Assembly (NCBI GenBank): GCA_949358305.1
Contig: OX442316.1
Span: 17,794,001-17,858,000 of the forward strand
DNA from: Strigamia acuminata
Taxonomy: Eukaryota > Arthropoda > Chilopoda > Geophilomorpha > Linotaeniidae
Direction of reading: 5' to 3'
DNA: 64,000 nucleotides
Below are positions 1 to 11,255 of the stretch, one piece after another. Positions within the stretch are counted from its first letter, which is position 1, and every line of letters begins with the position of its first letter. The position numbers and the translations under genes are program-made. The notes beneath the pieces were generated by a model, which searched no databases, was not told where the DNA came from, and saw nothing but the letters and a program-made list of their open reading frames with translations.

Positions 1-683
1 TTTGACTCAGTTTTTTTTTTAATTAAATTTTTTTTTTGGTGGGGGGATTATGGGTCGAGTATAAAATATATTTTTTTTTATTGTGAGATGCGGTTAAATG
101 GTACTTAAGCCGATCATCGTGCTCGTGGGTGCTGTTAGACGTTAGCGGATGGGTCCTTGGGATTGGAATTGCAGGTGGTTGTTGGTGTTTTATATATTTT
201 TAATGCGGATTGGTTATGGGGGAAATAAATTGTTGGTTGTTGAAATTAGTGGGTATTTGCTCGGGGTAAATCGTTGGTTGATAAGGAGATTGCACGGAGA
301 TCGGATTTCCACGCGGCCGACTTGGGCGCGACTCACGCGGCAGAGGAAGAAGCCAATCTCCGTCAAAATGATTTATTTGATATATTTTTTTTAAATTTCC
401 ATTTATTAATTTTCTACACTTGGGAACACAATTTCTTCGTATAAAACAATATTTTCTTTATATTTATCAATCAAAGATTTTTTTTAAAAAAAAAAAAGAA
501 GAAAATCAAGGAAAAGGTTGAAGATGTTTCCATTGGTTTATTCCTTGTCAATTCAACGAGAAACAAGTGAAGTTTTACGACATTAAGAGATTTTTTTTAC
601 TGCTTTTTCGCCAATATATCGACGGAGGAAAAAAGGAAAGAATAGTGGTAATAAAAACAAAAGGAATGGATCAATCAACTTAC
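1..683 (-). other. Dscam intron downstream of the Ig2b exon (partial)
   Basis: Non-coding. It holds poly-T/poly-A tracts and one copy of the 70-bp GC-rich hairpin element at 294-363. An open frame at 149-394 on the plus strand runs through that element and has no protein-like features. No Ig3 exon is visible. Confidence 0.7.
294..363 (+). repeat. 70-bp GC-rich hairpin element, copy 1
   Basis: Begins ACGGAGATCGGATTTCC and ends GCCAATCTCCGT, with terminal inverted ACGGAGAT/ATCTCCGT. The core is GGCCGACTTGGGCGCGACTC. It has the same length, termini and core as copies at 8722-8791 and 44386-44455. GC content is high in an AT-rich setting. Confidence 0.75.
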
Positions 684-833
684 CTGAAATGACAAGTTTC
701 CCACCCATGGAACTGATTCGAATTTCTCCTGTCAATCGATGTATAGTTCGGCACCGAAAACTGTGATATGCATCACTGGGCCCCACCTCTCGGATATGCA
801 ATTCACCTGTCGGCATAATGGTGTAGCGACCTC
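684..833 (-). CDS. Dscam: Dscam-family gene, Ig2 second-half exon (150 bp)
   Basis: Encodes the C-terminal half of Ig2, predicted residues 195-244. The acceptor is TTTCTCAATAG|GAGG and the donor ATTTCAG|GTAAG, phase 1 at both ends, 50 codons. The motif GGRYTIMPTGELHIREVGP is followed by SFRCRTIHRLTGE and GGKLVISG. This closely matches the Dscam pattern GKYxxLPSGELHIRxVGPEDxYxSYxCRTxHRLTGE. C222 pairs with C165 of the preceding exon to close Ig2. The next exon (first half of Ig3) is not seen in the remaining 683 bases, so the gene continues past position 1. No stop, frameshift or missing core residue is visible in the four exons, so the gene looks intact. Confidence 0.96.
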
Positions 834-860
834 CTATTGAGAAAAAAGAAAAGTCGGAAT

Positions 861-894
861 CGAAATGAAACGAAATGAAATGAAATGAAATGAA
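861..894 (+). repeat. (GAAAT)n simple repeat
   Basis: Runs of GAAATGAAAC/GAAATGAAAT, pentanucleotide period, just 5' (minus sense) of the Ig2b exon acceptor. Confidence 0.85.
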
Positions 895-1663
895 GGCGGT
901 TTGATACCAAAGGGGGGAGTAAGGGAGTTTTCCTCTTTAACAACTTTTCTCAGGTTAGTGCTTTAGCGAAGATTACTTTGTGACACTACCAAGACCGCAA
1001 TAATTGTTTTTGGCGTGCCAATTAAATTTAATTGGGAACCATTTAAACGTCGCGACGACTCAAAACTTGTTCTTCCGTTTGGGCCAAGTTAAAATTGCAA
1101 CTGACAGAGGGAACTTGGAATTGCTGCACTATTTAATGATAGAGATTTGTCGGCAATGGGAAGATCTTTCAAATTCGATCACGCCGGATGATTATTAAAG
1201 TTGAATTTGTATTCAGCTCTACCTGGGTGAATTGATAAGTCTTTTAATGGGCTTTTCTTTTTCTTTTTCTTTTTGCAATAATTTGGTAAGGAGTGGATAT
1301 GAATTATCTCGTTTTTAATTGGTTCGTTAAAAGAAAAGAAAAGAAAAAAATTTTTTTTTAGGTAACTCGAGGATGACCCGCGAGAATTTACAATTTATTT
1401 ATTTTGTGTTCAATTGTGCCCAATTTTGGGCAGGTTAGAAGTGGGGTTTTGGGTGCGGAATTTGAGAAAATGATTTGTACGGGAATTCCGCTCAGTTTCG
1501 GCCGCGTCTGATGCGCTTCTGTCGGGCGAGGCGAAGGCCATTTTCCGTACTTGTTTTATTTTGAATTTTTTTAATATTATGAATTGCAAAACAACATTAG
1601 AAGACTGGTGGATTTATTTTCTATCTGAAAAGGGATTATTTTTTGTTGGGTGAAAATCGCATC

Positions 1664-1738
1664 ATCTTAGTCGGGTTTGAACCCCGTGACTTTTGGACTA
1701 TAAGAAGCAAAAGCGCATTAAGCACTCGGGCTGGTCAG
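1664..1738 (-). repeat. tRNA-like sequence, probable SINE head or tRNA pseudogene
   Basis: On the minus strand a D-arm/A-box-like GCCCGAGTGCTTAATGCGC is followed by a CTTTTG/CAAAAG stem and a B-box-like GGGGTTCAAACCCG. The putative anticodon loop is 12 nt, too long for a working tRNA, and no clean acceptor stem is seen. It resembles a Ser/Leu-type tRNA derivative. It is not called as a functional tRNA. Confidence 0.4.
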
Positions 1739-2615
1739 TAAATGAGATCTAAAAATTGAAGGTCGATTAATACTAGTAGGACTAGACAGAGAAAGGTGGT
1801 TAAAGCACGAGTGCGTGCGTTGGCATGATAAATGTAAATAATAAAACGACGCGCAACAATTTTACAGCCCGGATTTGAGCTTATGCAAAATGCAAAATCA
1901 AATTTATGCCATTACAATAAAATCCACGTTCAAATAATGCCCTATAATAGGTAATAGCGCTCGGCTTAAAAGTCGCATTTTCCATTCCGTGTTTACATGA
2001 CTATTAAATTTAATTAAATACAGCAAATAAATTATTTAACAAAAAGGAAAAATTTAAATTTACTTTTTGTTTTTGTTTTTAAATCAAATTCGTCGAGAGA
2101 GATTCGGACGGTCGGTGAAATAGATGGTTGTGGAGTTTGGCAATATTTAGGCTGGATGGATGACATGCGTTGAGTCAATCAAATCCTCCGTGTCATCACC
2201 TGATTTGGCAAATCTGTGCGTGCGCGCAAAATGAAAAAGATGGAGCTAGGAAGAACGGACGAATTGTGGCAAATCGGAGGTCTCTCTTGTGCTGATCGTA
2301 AACCTCCTCCTACGGTTCACCGAGGGAATACTTAAATAGAAAACAAGCCGGCAATTGCCATCAATGAGCACCCTTCTCCGGCTACGGACGCCGGCGCTGC
2401 GTCTATGCGAGAAAATTACATTAGACTTGGAAATGGCAGCACAAACGCAGCCACGCACAAATGTATGAGAATTACACTGTGAGACTTGGCTACAAAGAGA
2501 TTCCTGGCCAAACTCCAGCGAAGAAGCGGCTTTTGAATGAGGAGATTGAGGAAGAATGAAAAAATAAAAGAAATGAAAAAATAAAAAAATGTGTAGGAGA
2601 GAAAAAACAACCCAC

Positions 2616-2777
2616 CTGTCTCTACCTCGGAAAGGACGTTGAAGGTGGTGTCGCGAACCCACGACATCACTTTGACGTAATCCGTGACAAAACTTGGGAT
2701 GTGGCACTTGAGCACAGCCGTATTGCCGCGTATTACAAATTCGTTGTATACTTGAACTTCGTACATTTGCATCACGA
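2616..2777 (-). CDS. Dscam: Dscam-family gene, Ig2 first-half exon (Dscam1 exon 4 equivalent, 162 bp)
   Basis: Encodes the N-terminal half of Ig2, predicted residues 141-195, with phase 1 at both ends (acceptor TCATTGCAG|TCGTG, donor GAGACAG|GTGGGT). Recognisable stretches are VVMQMYEVQVYNEFVIRGN, AVLKCHIPSFVTDYVKV and SWVRD, matching the Dscam family pattern VVxQxYEVxVxxxxVIxGNxAVLKC. C165 is the first Ig2 cysteine and W180 the core tryptophan. In Dscam1 of insects and crustaceans this exon belongs to a cluster of mutually exclusive variants carrying part of the homophilic binding surface. Here I see only one copy in the 8.3 kb between the Ig1 and Ig2b exons. A 22-bp minisatellite ends about 140 bp 5' of the acceptor. 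Confidence 0.95.
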
Positions 2778-2919
2778 CTGCAATGAGAAATGAACGGGTT
2801 AAAGGAGGTGGGCCAATTGGGGAAGGAAAGGGAAGCTGGTGGAATGGAGAAACTGGTTTTAAGGATAAAAATTGAGATAAATACCTACGAGCATTTTACG
2901 AGACAAAATTTGTCATTCT

Positions 2920-3615
2920 TTGGAGTGAAAATTAAGCAGAAATTGAGCAAAAATTGACGTTTTTGGAGTCAAAGTTGACGTTTTTTTGTAGTCAAAATTG
3001 ACGTTTTTTGGAGTCAAAATTGACGTTTTTTGGAGTCAAAATTGACGTTTTTTGGAGTCAAAGTTGACGTTTTTTGGAGTCAAAATTGACGTTTTTTGGA
3101 GTCAAAATTGACGTTTTTTGGAGTCAAAATTGACGTTTTTTGGAGTCAAAATTGACGTCTTTTGGAGTCAAAATTGATTTTTTTGGAGTCAAAATTGACG
3201 TTTTTTGGAGTCAAAATTGACGTTTTTTGGAGTCAAAGTTGACGTTTTTTGTAGTCAAAATTGACGTTTTTTGGAGTCAAAATTGACGTTTTTTGGAGTC
3301 AAAATTGACGTTTTTTGGAGTCAAAGTTGACGTTTTTTGGAGTCAAAATTGACGTTTTTTGGAGTCAAAATTGACGTTTTTTGGAGTCAAAATTGACGTC
3401 TTTTGGAGTCAAAATTGATTTTTTTGGAGTCAAAATTGACGTTTTTTGGAGTCAAAGTTGACGTTTTTTGGAGTCAAAATTGACGTTTTTTGGAGTCAAA
3501 ATTGACGTCTTTTGGAGTCAAAATTGATTTTTTTGGAGTCAAAATTGACGTTTTTTGGAGTTAAAGTTCACGTTTTTTGGAGCCAAAATCGACATTTTCG
3601 GAGTCAAAGTCGACT
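2920..3615. repeat. 22-bp minisatellite with higher-order structure
   Basis: About 30 units of TTTTTTGGAGTCAAAATTGACG. Variant units (GTAGTC, AAAGTTGAC, GACGTCTTTT, GATTTTTTT) recur in the same order about 263 bp apart (the GTAGTC variant at 2988 and 3251). This shows duplication of roughly 12-unit blocks. Each unit contains the short hairpin GTCAA-AA-TTGAC. Confidence 0.95.
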
Positions 3616-5058
3616 TTAATTTGGTTGCAAGAATTTTTTTTGAGGGATTTTTTTTTTATTAAATTTTTTTTTTAAGGTTTGAGTTTTATTTCTCGAAATT
3701 GTGGATAAATTATTCAGTATCTTTGAAACTTATTTTATTTTTTGTTGAAAAGTTTCTACAATTTTTAATTTTGATTGCACGAAATGAAAGCAGAAAGAAG
3801 ATAAAATAAACATGAGGAAATTATAATTTCTTAACGAGGTAGAGGAAATAATATTTTTTTCCTCCAAGTTATGGTTTTCAATTATTAATTCTACCCTAAG
3901 ATACATATAAAAAAAATATAAAAAAAAGTTAACGTGTTACCGATATATTGGTTTTGTAAAAGTTTGAGAAAGAAAAATTAAAATTTATAAATTTTTGTTT
4001 TTATTTTTACGTCTGGCTCAAATTAATTATTAAACTCCACGTTTTATACAACAAACTAAACACACATGAATGATAAATGAAATCGCTATAAAAATTTCCA
4101 ATTGTTGTCACCAGACGACCCAAAAGCAAATATTCAATTTGATGAATTCCAATATAAAAAATTGAGCCCAGATCAAATAAAATAAGTATAAGCAAATAGA
4201 AATATGCTGAAACGCTATCATGAACTTCTGAATATTTGATGGAGATATATTGAATTCCGAGCTCTCCTATCTGTCTTATTTCCTGCACATATTGAATAAT
4301 TAATTTCATTTCTTGCTGCAGCTGCAGTTGCTTTCCAAACGCTAGTTTCTCTTCAAATCAAAACAAATCAGATGGGCAAGTAATTCCATCATGTTTGTTT
4401 GTGTTTTCCATGTTAAATCTCCTCGTGTTTGGCTAAGACGTTATTAAAGATACGGCAAATATTTTGATGGATTTCAATTTCAGTTTGAAATTGGTTATTT
4501 CTCTTGGGTCAGGTCGAGGTCAACTTGATTGTGTTGTGTGGAAACGTCACTTGGGATATTTCAATTAATCTCGTGTGTGTTTTTACTCGAGTTTGTGTCA
4601 GCTGTCATTGCAGACGCTTCTTGGTAAAATGCAATTTTTTAAAATTTATTAGTCGGGCAACGTCGGAAATGATGAAATGGTTCCAAAGCGTGTCGGATTG
4701 ATCTGTGCGTAGAATAACACGCATTTGTTACGCGCAGAGCGATTTCGTATGGTTTGGTTGTCGTGAATTGCTGTTCCAGGGGCAGCTGCGTCACAGATTT
4801 ATGCTAATTTGCTGGTTTAGGAAAGTTTAGGGAAGTTGGTTAAGTAAGCGATTTTAATTGTAGTGTAAAAATAGCAAAATGTTGTTGTTGGAGGGTGCCA
4901 TGGCAACTGATTCAATTGCATGTTTAGTTTTGGCTGTGTTTCACATTCCTTGATCGAGGGAATGATAATGTGGACACTCTTGATTCCGACTTAATAAGTG
5001 AAATCACAAGTAGTGACCAATAGAATTGCATGAGATCATTGTCAAAGAGTGATAGGGG

Positions 5059-5380
5059 GCATAATAATTCGCCTATCGCAGTAAGGTGTCAAAATAATTT
5101 GCCTATCGCAGTAAAATCGCATAATAATTCGCCTATCGCAGTAAAATCGCATAATAATTCGCCTATCGCAGTAAAATCGCATAATAATTCGCCTATCGCA
5201 GTAAGGTGTCAAAATAATTCGTCTATCGCAGTTAAATCGCAAAATAATTCGCAAAATAATTCGTCTATTGCAGTTAAATCGTAAAATAATACGCCTATCG
5301 CAGGTAAATCGCAAAATAATTCATTTATCGCTGTTAAATCGCAAAATAATTCATTTATTGCTGTAAATTCGCAAAATCAC
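5059..5380. repeat. 30-bp minisatellite
   Basis: About ten units of AATAATTCGCCTATCGCAGT plus AAAATCGCAT, drifting toward the right end and with one partial unit at about 5240. The 30-bp period keeps both strands open, producing spurious 84- and 90-residue frames with a decapeptide repeat (NNSPIAVKSH). Confidence 0.95.
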
Positions 5381-8300
5381 TGCGATTTAACTGTTCTATT
5401 GTAGAGGTTGTATCAGTAAGCATCCAGCATTTAATCAGAAGAAATAAGCAATTCAATTGTTGACAACAAAGATTAACACCATAATCGGGTGTACGTGTAT
5501 TGACACCACAAGGAAATTGATGTAGTACGTAGATGCATAGTGGTAGGATAGCTTTCCCCGCTATATTTTTCCCTGGGACGATGCAAAGGATTACGAGTTT
5601 GGTATAGAACAAGCAGGCCAAGGAAAAATAGTTGTTGCGTGGTTTATGTAGAAGCATCTCCATGAGCAGGCGCTACAGGCGTAAGCAAAAATGGGAACTT
5701 TTGCTACCCCGAGTCATGAATCTGTCTCGAGCAGTCTGCAAGAGACGATTTAATTTAGTTACAAGATTAACTCGGGGGAATGTGTTTCTAACCACGCACA
5801 TGTGAGCCTGCATAAGCTTACACACTCACAAGTTCACGAGCAAAAGAAGAATTGGCAAAATGTTAAATTTTGCATTAATTCGCAACCTGTCGAGGATAAG
5901 TGAAGCCGATAAACGTCCTACTTTTCAGTCGGTTCCTTTAAAGTGGATTAAACCAAGCACTATATACGATATGATATCTGTAGTGAGGTTTCTTTCTCCA
6001 TTCACCAGATACTGTGTAAAGGAGGAGACGAAGAAACATAAAATTGATGTGTCTCTAGCGAGCAGTGAATCGACGATGGTTTTACGTGACCACGCCATTT
6101 GTCAGACGAGGTGAGACGAAGAAAAATGTTGGGAAAATCTCGATGGTCATGAAGAGTTGTCGTCAGTTGTTTAAAAGGAAGCTTTGCGAACAAGGCCAGA
6201 AACGCATTTAATGACGTCAAAGAGGAAGGACAGCGCGCAGATTGGCTGGTGGGTCTCTTTGGTTCTCTTTCTGCTCGTGCTCCTTAGTCAGAAAGTAGGA
6301 GCTGGAGCCACAAAGGCAAGTGAAAAAGGGAATCAATAACAACTCCACTTTATCTTGTTCAAGTGTCAACTCGAGCGAATTATTGAAAGGGAACAATATT
6401 GGTGGTGCGTAAAAATTCAATCAAAAATCCACACGACAGATCCGCATCCGCACCAATTTCTATACACTTTATTGTGCTCGTTTAAGGAAAGACGGGAAGA
6501 ATCAGCACTTAATTAACCTCTGTCGCAATCAGCTAATCAATGGATGCATTTTACCGAAAAATTGGTTTTTGTTTTTTTTTTTAAAGAAAAATAGTTTGTA
6601 AATGTGCTAATTGATTAAATTTGTTTTTGTTTGTTTGTTTGTCTTGGAAATCGATTTTTGGTGAAAATAGAAAAAAATAAGATTTTTGTGGATAAATCGC
6701 TTGTATGCAAATTTTTTCGCTGCGAGAAAATGGCGATTGATTTTCAATAGCCAATAAAATATGTCGGGTCTAGATGTACTCAAGCGTTGCTAATTTTGTT
6801 TGCACATTAGAATGCAAGTGGGAAGAGAATTTGAAAGTTTCTAGGGATAGTCACAAAGAGCAGGAGTCGTTAATTCCAGTGTGAAATCCAATAGGAGATA
6901 ATTGGGGGTGAGGGAAGGAAGGAAGGAAGGATGGATGGGAGACAATAAATATTTCAATTTGACAAGAAAACCTGTTCAGACATAATGTTGTTTTAAACCC
7001 GAGCGTTTTATGATTTCAAACAGCTGTAGTAAAAAGTTGTTAAATCACAACGACACCATTTGCAATCTGATAAAAGCTTTTACAAGCGCTCACTTTGCTC
7101 TATAAAACATGAGACTTTTAATAGGTCGTGGGGTGGTGGAGATGACCAAGCGCCGGCTTTTCTCCTGTTTATTTAAAACGTTCAGTGAATTATTGGGTGT
7201 CGTCTTACAACCTCGTTTTGGTGTTTGTGTTTGCATGGAAATTAATGTCTGTTTGGGAAATTCGATTTTTTTTTTGTTTTTAGTGGAAAACTTATGAATA
7301 AATAAGACGGTTGGTGAATGTCGGGTTTATTATTTAAGGGAGAGTTTTAACATTCGGTGGGTTCGTTTAGTAATTTACACATGCCTGACCTGTCGGCTGT
7401 CACTCGGGTTTTTAAGACGGGAGAAGAGCTAAGCAAACAAGGACTGGTGGTTTTAAATAAATCATATCGGTGTTGACACTTGTTTTAAAGTAATGAATTC
7501 AAAATAAAATTCAATTGCAAATTGCCACCAGTAATGGAGGGTTGTACAAGGCAAAAACAGAAGACTAAAACGTGAAGCTGGTAATACATTTTGTAAATTG
7601 TGTTATGAAATGCGTTTGCAATGTTATTATTTGACAAATATAAATACATTTTTAATTGCCTACTTTCAATTGTGTTACAGTATGTATTGCATTATTTATT
7701 GTATACGAATAAATAAACAATATATTTAATTCGTCAACAAAATGACTTAACAGTTGGGCGAGCCAAACTGTTAATGTCGACAAAACGTTGTACAAATATT
7801 GTAAAATATATTTTTGACCACGTTTTTGTTGAGTTGGGTAATGTCAATTAATATATACGGAAAAAATTGCCGGAAAGAATAGAATTCCGGTTGCCAGAAA
7901 GTTTCCGTGTGTGGTAAGCGGAACTATGTGTACCACGTCGACCAAAACTTCTGGCCGCTCACGGAAAGTGACCATTCCATACACGGAATCAGGTCATGTG
8001 TACTTAGTTTAAGAGGGTATAGATTTTTATGTGTGTGGTGTCACGTGACACATTTCCTGTATCCATTTTGTACCTTCAATGTGCTCAAACTTTGTCTACT
8101 TTTGATGTTAAATAGAACAATATTTATAACAGTTTTTTCGTGGTGGATGCTTCACCTGCAAGCATTAGAAGAATTACGGCGTTTTTGGTGTCCATTGTGT
8201 TAGTAGCGAAGCTTTTTGAGTGCCCCGCGTATTGTTTCCATTGCATTAAACTGTAGATGAGCTTATTAAAAAATGATGGAAAGATTGTACAGTAGATGGC

Positions 8301-8721
8301 GTAGTGATTGTTTCCGCGCGTTGATTAGGGCCGTGCAGAAGCAAATTGAAACAAAAAGGAAATTCCATTAACTAAATTGATTTGTTTGTTCCAGTTTGGC
8401 CTGGAGATGAAAACACTAGACAAGTGTATGTGTATAGTGCTATTTTATTGCTAAATGTAGTGCGAAATAACAACTTGTTTAGGGCACGAGGCTTAAATTG
8501 TGCGTTCTAGCATTATTGCTTAAAATGATGTTTTTCTTGCGCACTAATTGGGACATTCGCTAAAGTGGGTTTGGTGCAAAATTGACAAACTTTTCTTTAT
8601 GAATCACTCGTGCACAGCATTGTTACGGAAGTTCATAAAACAGGTCGTTCTTAAAGTTACAATCTTGCTAGTCGAGACAAATTCAACATATTTTATGTGA
8701 AAAGTTGACGATTGAATTTGC

Positions 8722-8791
8722 ACGGAGATTTGCTTTCGCCTTGGCCGAGTTCGGTGTCGTTTGAGCGGCAGCGGCGAAAGCCAATCTCCGT
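8722..8791 (+). repeat. 70-bp GC-rich hairpin element, copy 2
   Basis: Best-preserved hairpin of the three. The first 19 bases (ACGGAGATTTGCTTTCGCC) pair with the last 19 with one mismatch. The flanks TTGC and TCAAAA are shared with copy 1, so the repeat may extend a few bases beyond the inverted ends. Confidence 0.75.
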
Positions 8792-9143
8792 CAAAAATTT
8801 TTTTAAATTTTTTTTTAAATTCTGCGTAGTTAAATTGAAAATTTGCACTAGCAGCAGATAGAAGTGAAAGTTAAGACAATAACATTTGGTGGTAATATAT
8901 CAAAAGTAATTCATGTGTTTACCAAGACATAAAACCGTCTCTAGAGAACCAACAAAAAGATTTAATGTGGTAATCGTGCATGCTCGCAGACTATAATAAA
9001 TGCCAATAGAACGCATTTAATCTTATGATACTCGAAAATAAAACGAAGCGTTTTATTATTTTCAACCACTTGATCGTAATTTACGACTCCGACCATTTTT
9101 TTCTCCAGTAAAACAAGAAGAAGAATAAATTTCGTTTGTTTAC

Positions 9144-9461
9144 CTGCTCTGATTCGTACGTCCCGACTAAGAATCGCTCCGACAGAGTTGCTCGCCCGAC
9201 ACCTGTACACCGCAGCATGCACGTCCTGTCTATATCCTTCAGCCGGAAACGGAAGAAAGGCCATTGTGCCATTGGAATACACCACACGCACGCCCGAAAC
9301 GTCAGATGCCGGAGACCCGTCGGCCAACAGCCATTGCACGGCAGGAAGTGGAGTACCGTGAGCTGTGCACTCGACACGGGCTCCCGTCGTGTTGGAAAAA
9401 TCCACGTGATTTGTCGGTTCCTGGATGAACACGGGCCCGTGCAATTCGACGCCTGTCAGCA
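9144..9461 (-). CDS. Dscam: Dscam-family gene, Ig1 exon (318 bp)
   Basis: Encodes the complete first immunoglobulin domain of a Dscam homophilic adhesion receptor, about residues 35-141 of the predicted protein. The acceptor is ATTTTCAG|TGCTG and the donor is AGAGCAG|GTAAAC, both phase 1, and 318 bp is exactly 106 codons. Diagnostic stretches are HGPVFIQEPTNHVDFSN, QWLLADGSP, GYRQDVHAAVYRCRASNS and GAILSRDVRIRA. These align with the Dscam Ig1 consensus (GPVFLKEPTN, YRQEVHAQVYACLARN, ISRDVHVRA). The Ig disulphide cysteines are C66 and C122 and the core tryptophan is W78. N58-TT and N98-GT are glycosylation sequons. In Dscam proteins Ig1 forms part of the N-terminal Ig1-4 horseshoe. The flanking introns are about 40.1 kb (5') and 6.4 kb (3'). 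Family assignment is secure. The paralogue looks closer to Dscam2/4 than to Dscam1. Confidence 0.96.
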
Positions 9462-11185
9462 CTGAAAATATATTCAAAAAAAAAATTAAAATAAAATAGA
9501 AATGGAATAATTTTATAACATTGTTAACAATGTGCTTTCATGTATTTCTGATGGCCGGCCTATTAAATTCTAATGTGTTCAGTATTTGATGATTTAGTAC
9601 CAACAAATTGTAGGGTTTAAAAAAAATGTGAAATGCTATTAATATAGTCAGTTTTGGTGCAGGAATTGATGGAAATGTATAAAGAAGCGTATTGTTTGTC
9701 GTAAACAAATCAATCGCGGAGAATGAATTAGATTGGCCGTTGTGTGTTTGCCACTTGTTTTTCGCTTTGATCAATTTTCTTTTGTTTTTCCCGGACAATT
9801 GTCACAATATGATCATAATTCGTCGTCGTACAACTCCATTCAGCTGGCCTTGTTTATAGAGCGCCGTTGCCCTTTCCCTCCGCCCTTTTGGGGCGGGCCG
9901 CGCAAACAAGTCAAACTTCGCTTTTCATATAAATTTGATGCTGATCGTGAGCGGCGCGAGATGTATGCGGGCAATTATCGTCGTTTCAGGGGCTGCAGAG
10001 GAAACATTAAGGAAGAAAATTTGCCACGACTTATGGGAAGAGTACGGATGCATTTCGGGAGTGCAAGGCCGTGACATCGGGCTGCAGCAGTGCCATAACT
10101 TTGCACTTTCTCCCATGTTTGATGGCAAATCCGCAACAACAACAACACCCTAATGCACAATTGTAGTCCGAGCCAATTACCATTCTAAACTCTCGCAAGG
10201 ACTGCAGCAAGAATTGTGCACTACTCAATAATTCAATACATTTTCAGCTTGGAAATGGAATATATTTATATTTATACTTATATTTTTTTTGTTTTGTTTA
10301 ATTTAAATTGTTTTTCGTGGAATTCCGCAGCGTGGTTTTGATTTATTTATTTTTATTGATTGATTGGTTGAGTAAGGAGTTTGCTTTGCGTGCACTTTTG
10401 ATTCATTAGTTTGCGAATGAAGAGGCATTGCGCTGTTAAATGATATATTTGTTTTAGTTTTATGTGCAGTGAGGTATATGTTTAGTCAGTTCTGCTTGAA
10501 GGATTTGCTTGCATGACTTATTAATTTTACCACATCTCGAGATTGTTGGAATGCGAAGGATGAACGCAACATTTAGGATTTTCTGCATGTCATTCAGATA
10601 GAAGTCTAAGCCATTTACCAATCCTATAAAATGGGCAGCCACGAGCCATTATGAAGTGCATTCAGTCCACGAAGAATTCAATCCAGAAGAAGTAAAGCTC
10701 CAGCATGGGTCGACGAAGACTGGCACGGGCTTATTCACCAGCTGTTACATCATATTTCTTAGATGTGACAATAAACGCCTCAAATCTTGTATGGGACATG
10801 AAAGGAACAGCTTTTTCAGGACCAAACCTCACATTTTCATCGAGGAAACAAGGATTAAAGGCCGAAAACATCAATATGGTTTCTTTGTTTGTTATTGTTA
10901 TTGTGTGAAGACCAGTCTGTTGCAGTAATATTTGATTTTTGCAGTGTTCTTCACTCCGATGCACGTCACATGTTACTTGCTAATTGTGACGCTGCCTTTC
11001 TGCAGAGCCACCTATATGTTAATCCGAATAAACTAGTCAGTTATGTTTTAACCAGCCAAGATGACCCTGTCCAGTTTTCTACACAATCTGCATGTGTGAG
11101 ATTTGCATTTTATCATTTGTAATGTTTTATCCAGTATAATATTTGTTAGTCACAGTACCATAGTGTTACGTTTATGTTATCCGAA

Positions 11186-11255
11186 CACTAGCTGCATTCA
11201 AAAAGTCTAAAACGACAGAAACGAGTCGTTTTAGACTTTTTGAATGCAGCTAGTG
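11186..11255. repeat. Perfect fold-back hairpin, 31-bp arms
   Basis: CACTAGCTGCATTCAAAAAG and onward through 11216 is an exact inverted copy of 11225-11255, with an 8-base loop. It resembles a minimal fold-back MITE. Its inner motif GCATTCAAAAAGTC is shared with the repeat at 55604. Confidence 0.85.

Larger units (their letters stand above)
834..2615 (-). other. Dscam intron between Ig2a and Ig2b exons
   Basis: 1.8 kb, AT-rich. It contains a GAAAT-type simple repeat (861-894) and a tRNA-like fragment (1664-1738). No second Ig2a-like cassette is seen on either strand. Confidence 0.75.
2778..9143 (-). other. Dscam intron between Ig1 and Ig2a exons
   Basis: 6.4 kb. It carries the 22-bp minisatellite (2920-3615), the 30-bp minisatellite (5059-5380) and a 70-bp hairpin element (8722-8791). 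The rest is AT-rich sequence with no recognisable gene. No duplicated Ig2a exon was found. Confidence 0.75.

Noticed and set aside
5030-5314. Open frames of 84 (+) and 90 (-) residues with decapeptide repeats
   Set aside because: They are translations of the 30-bp minisatellite on either strand; no promoter, splice or homology support.
7907-8203. 98-residue plus-strand frame
   Set aside because: Cys/Leu/Phe-rich chance frame, no recognised family, no splice signals, and inside the Dscam intron.
9733-10228. Cluster of overlapping frames on both strands near 10 kb, with a GC box and a TATAAAT-like string
   Set aside because: GC-richer sequence keeps several frames open at once; none shows domains. 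A regulatory patch is possible but unsupported.
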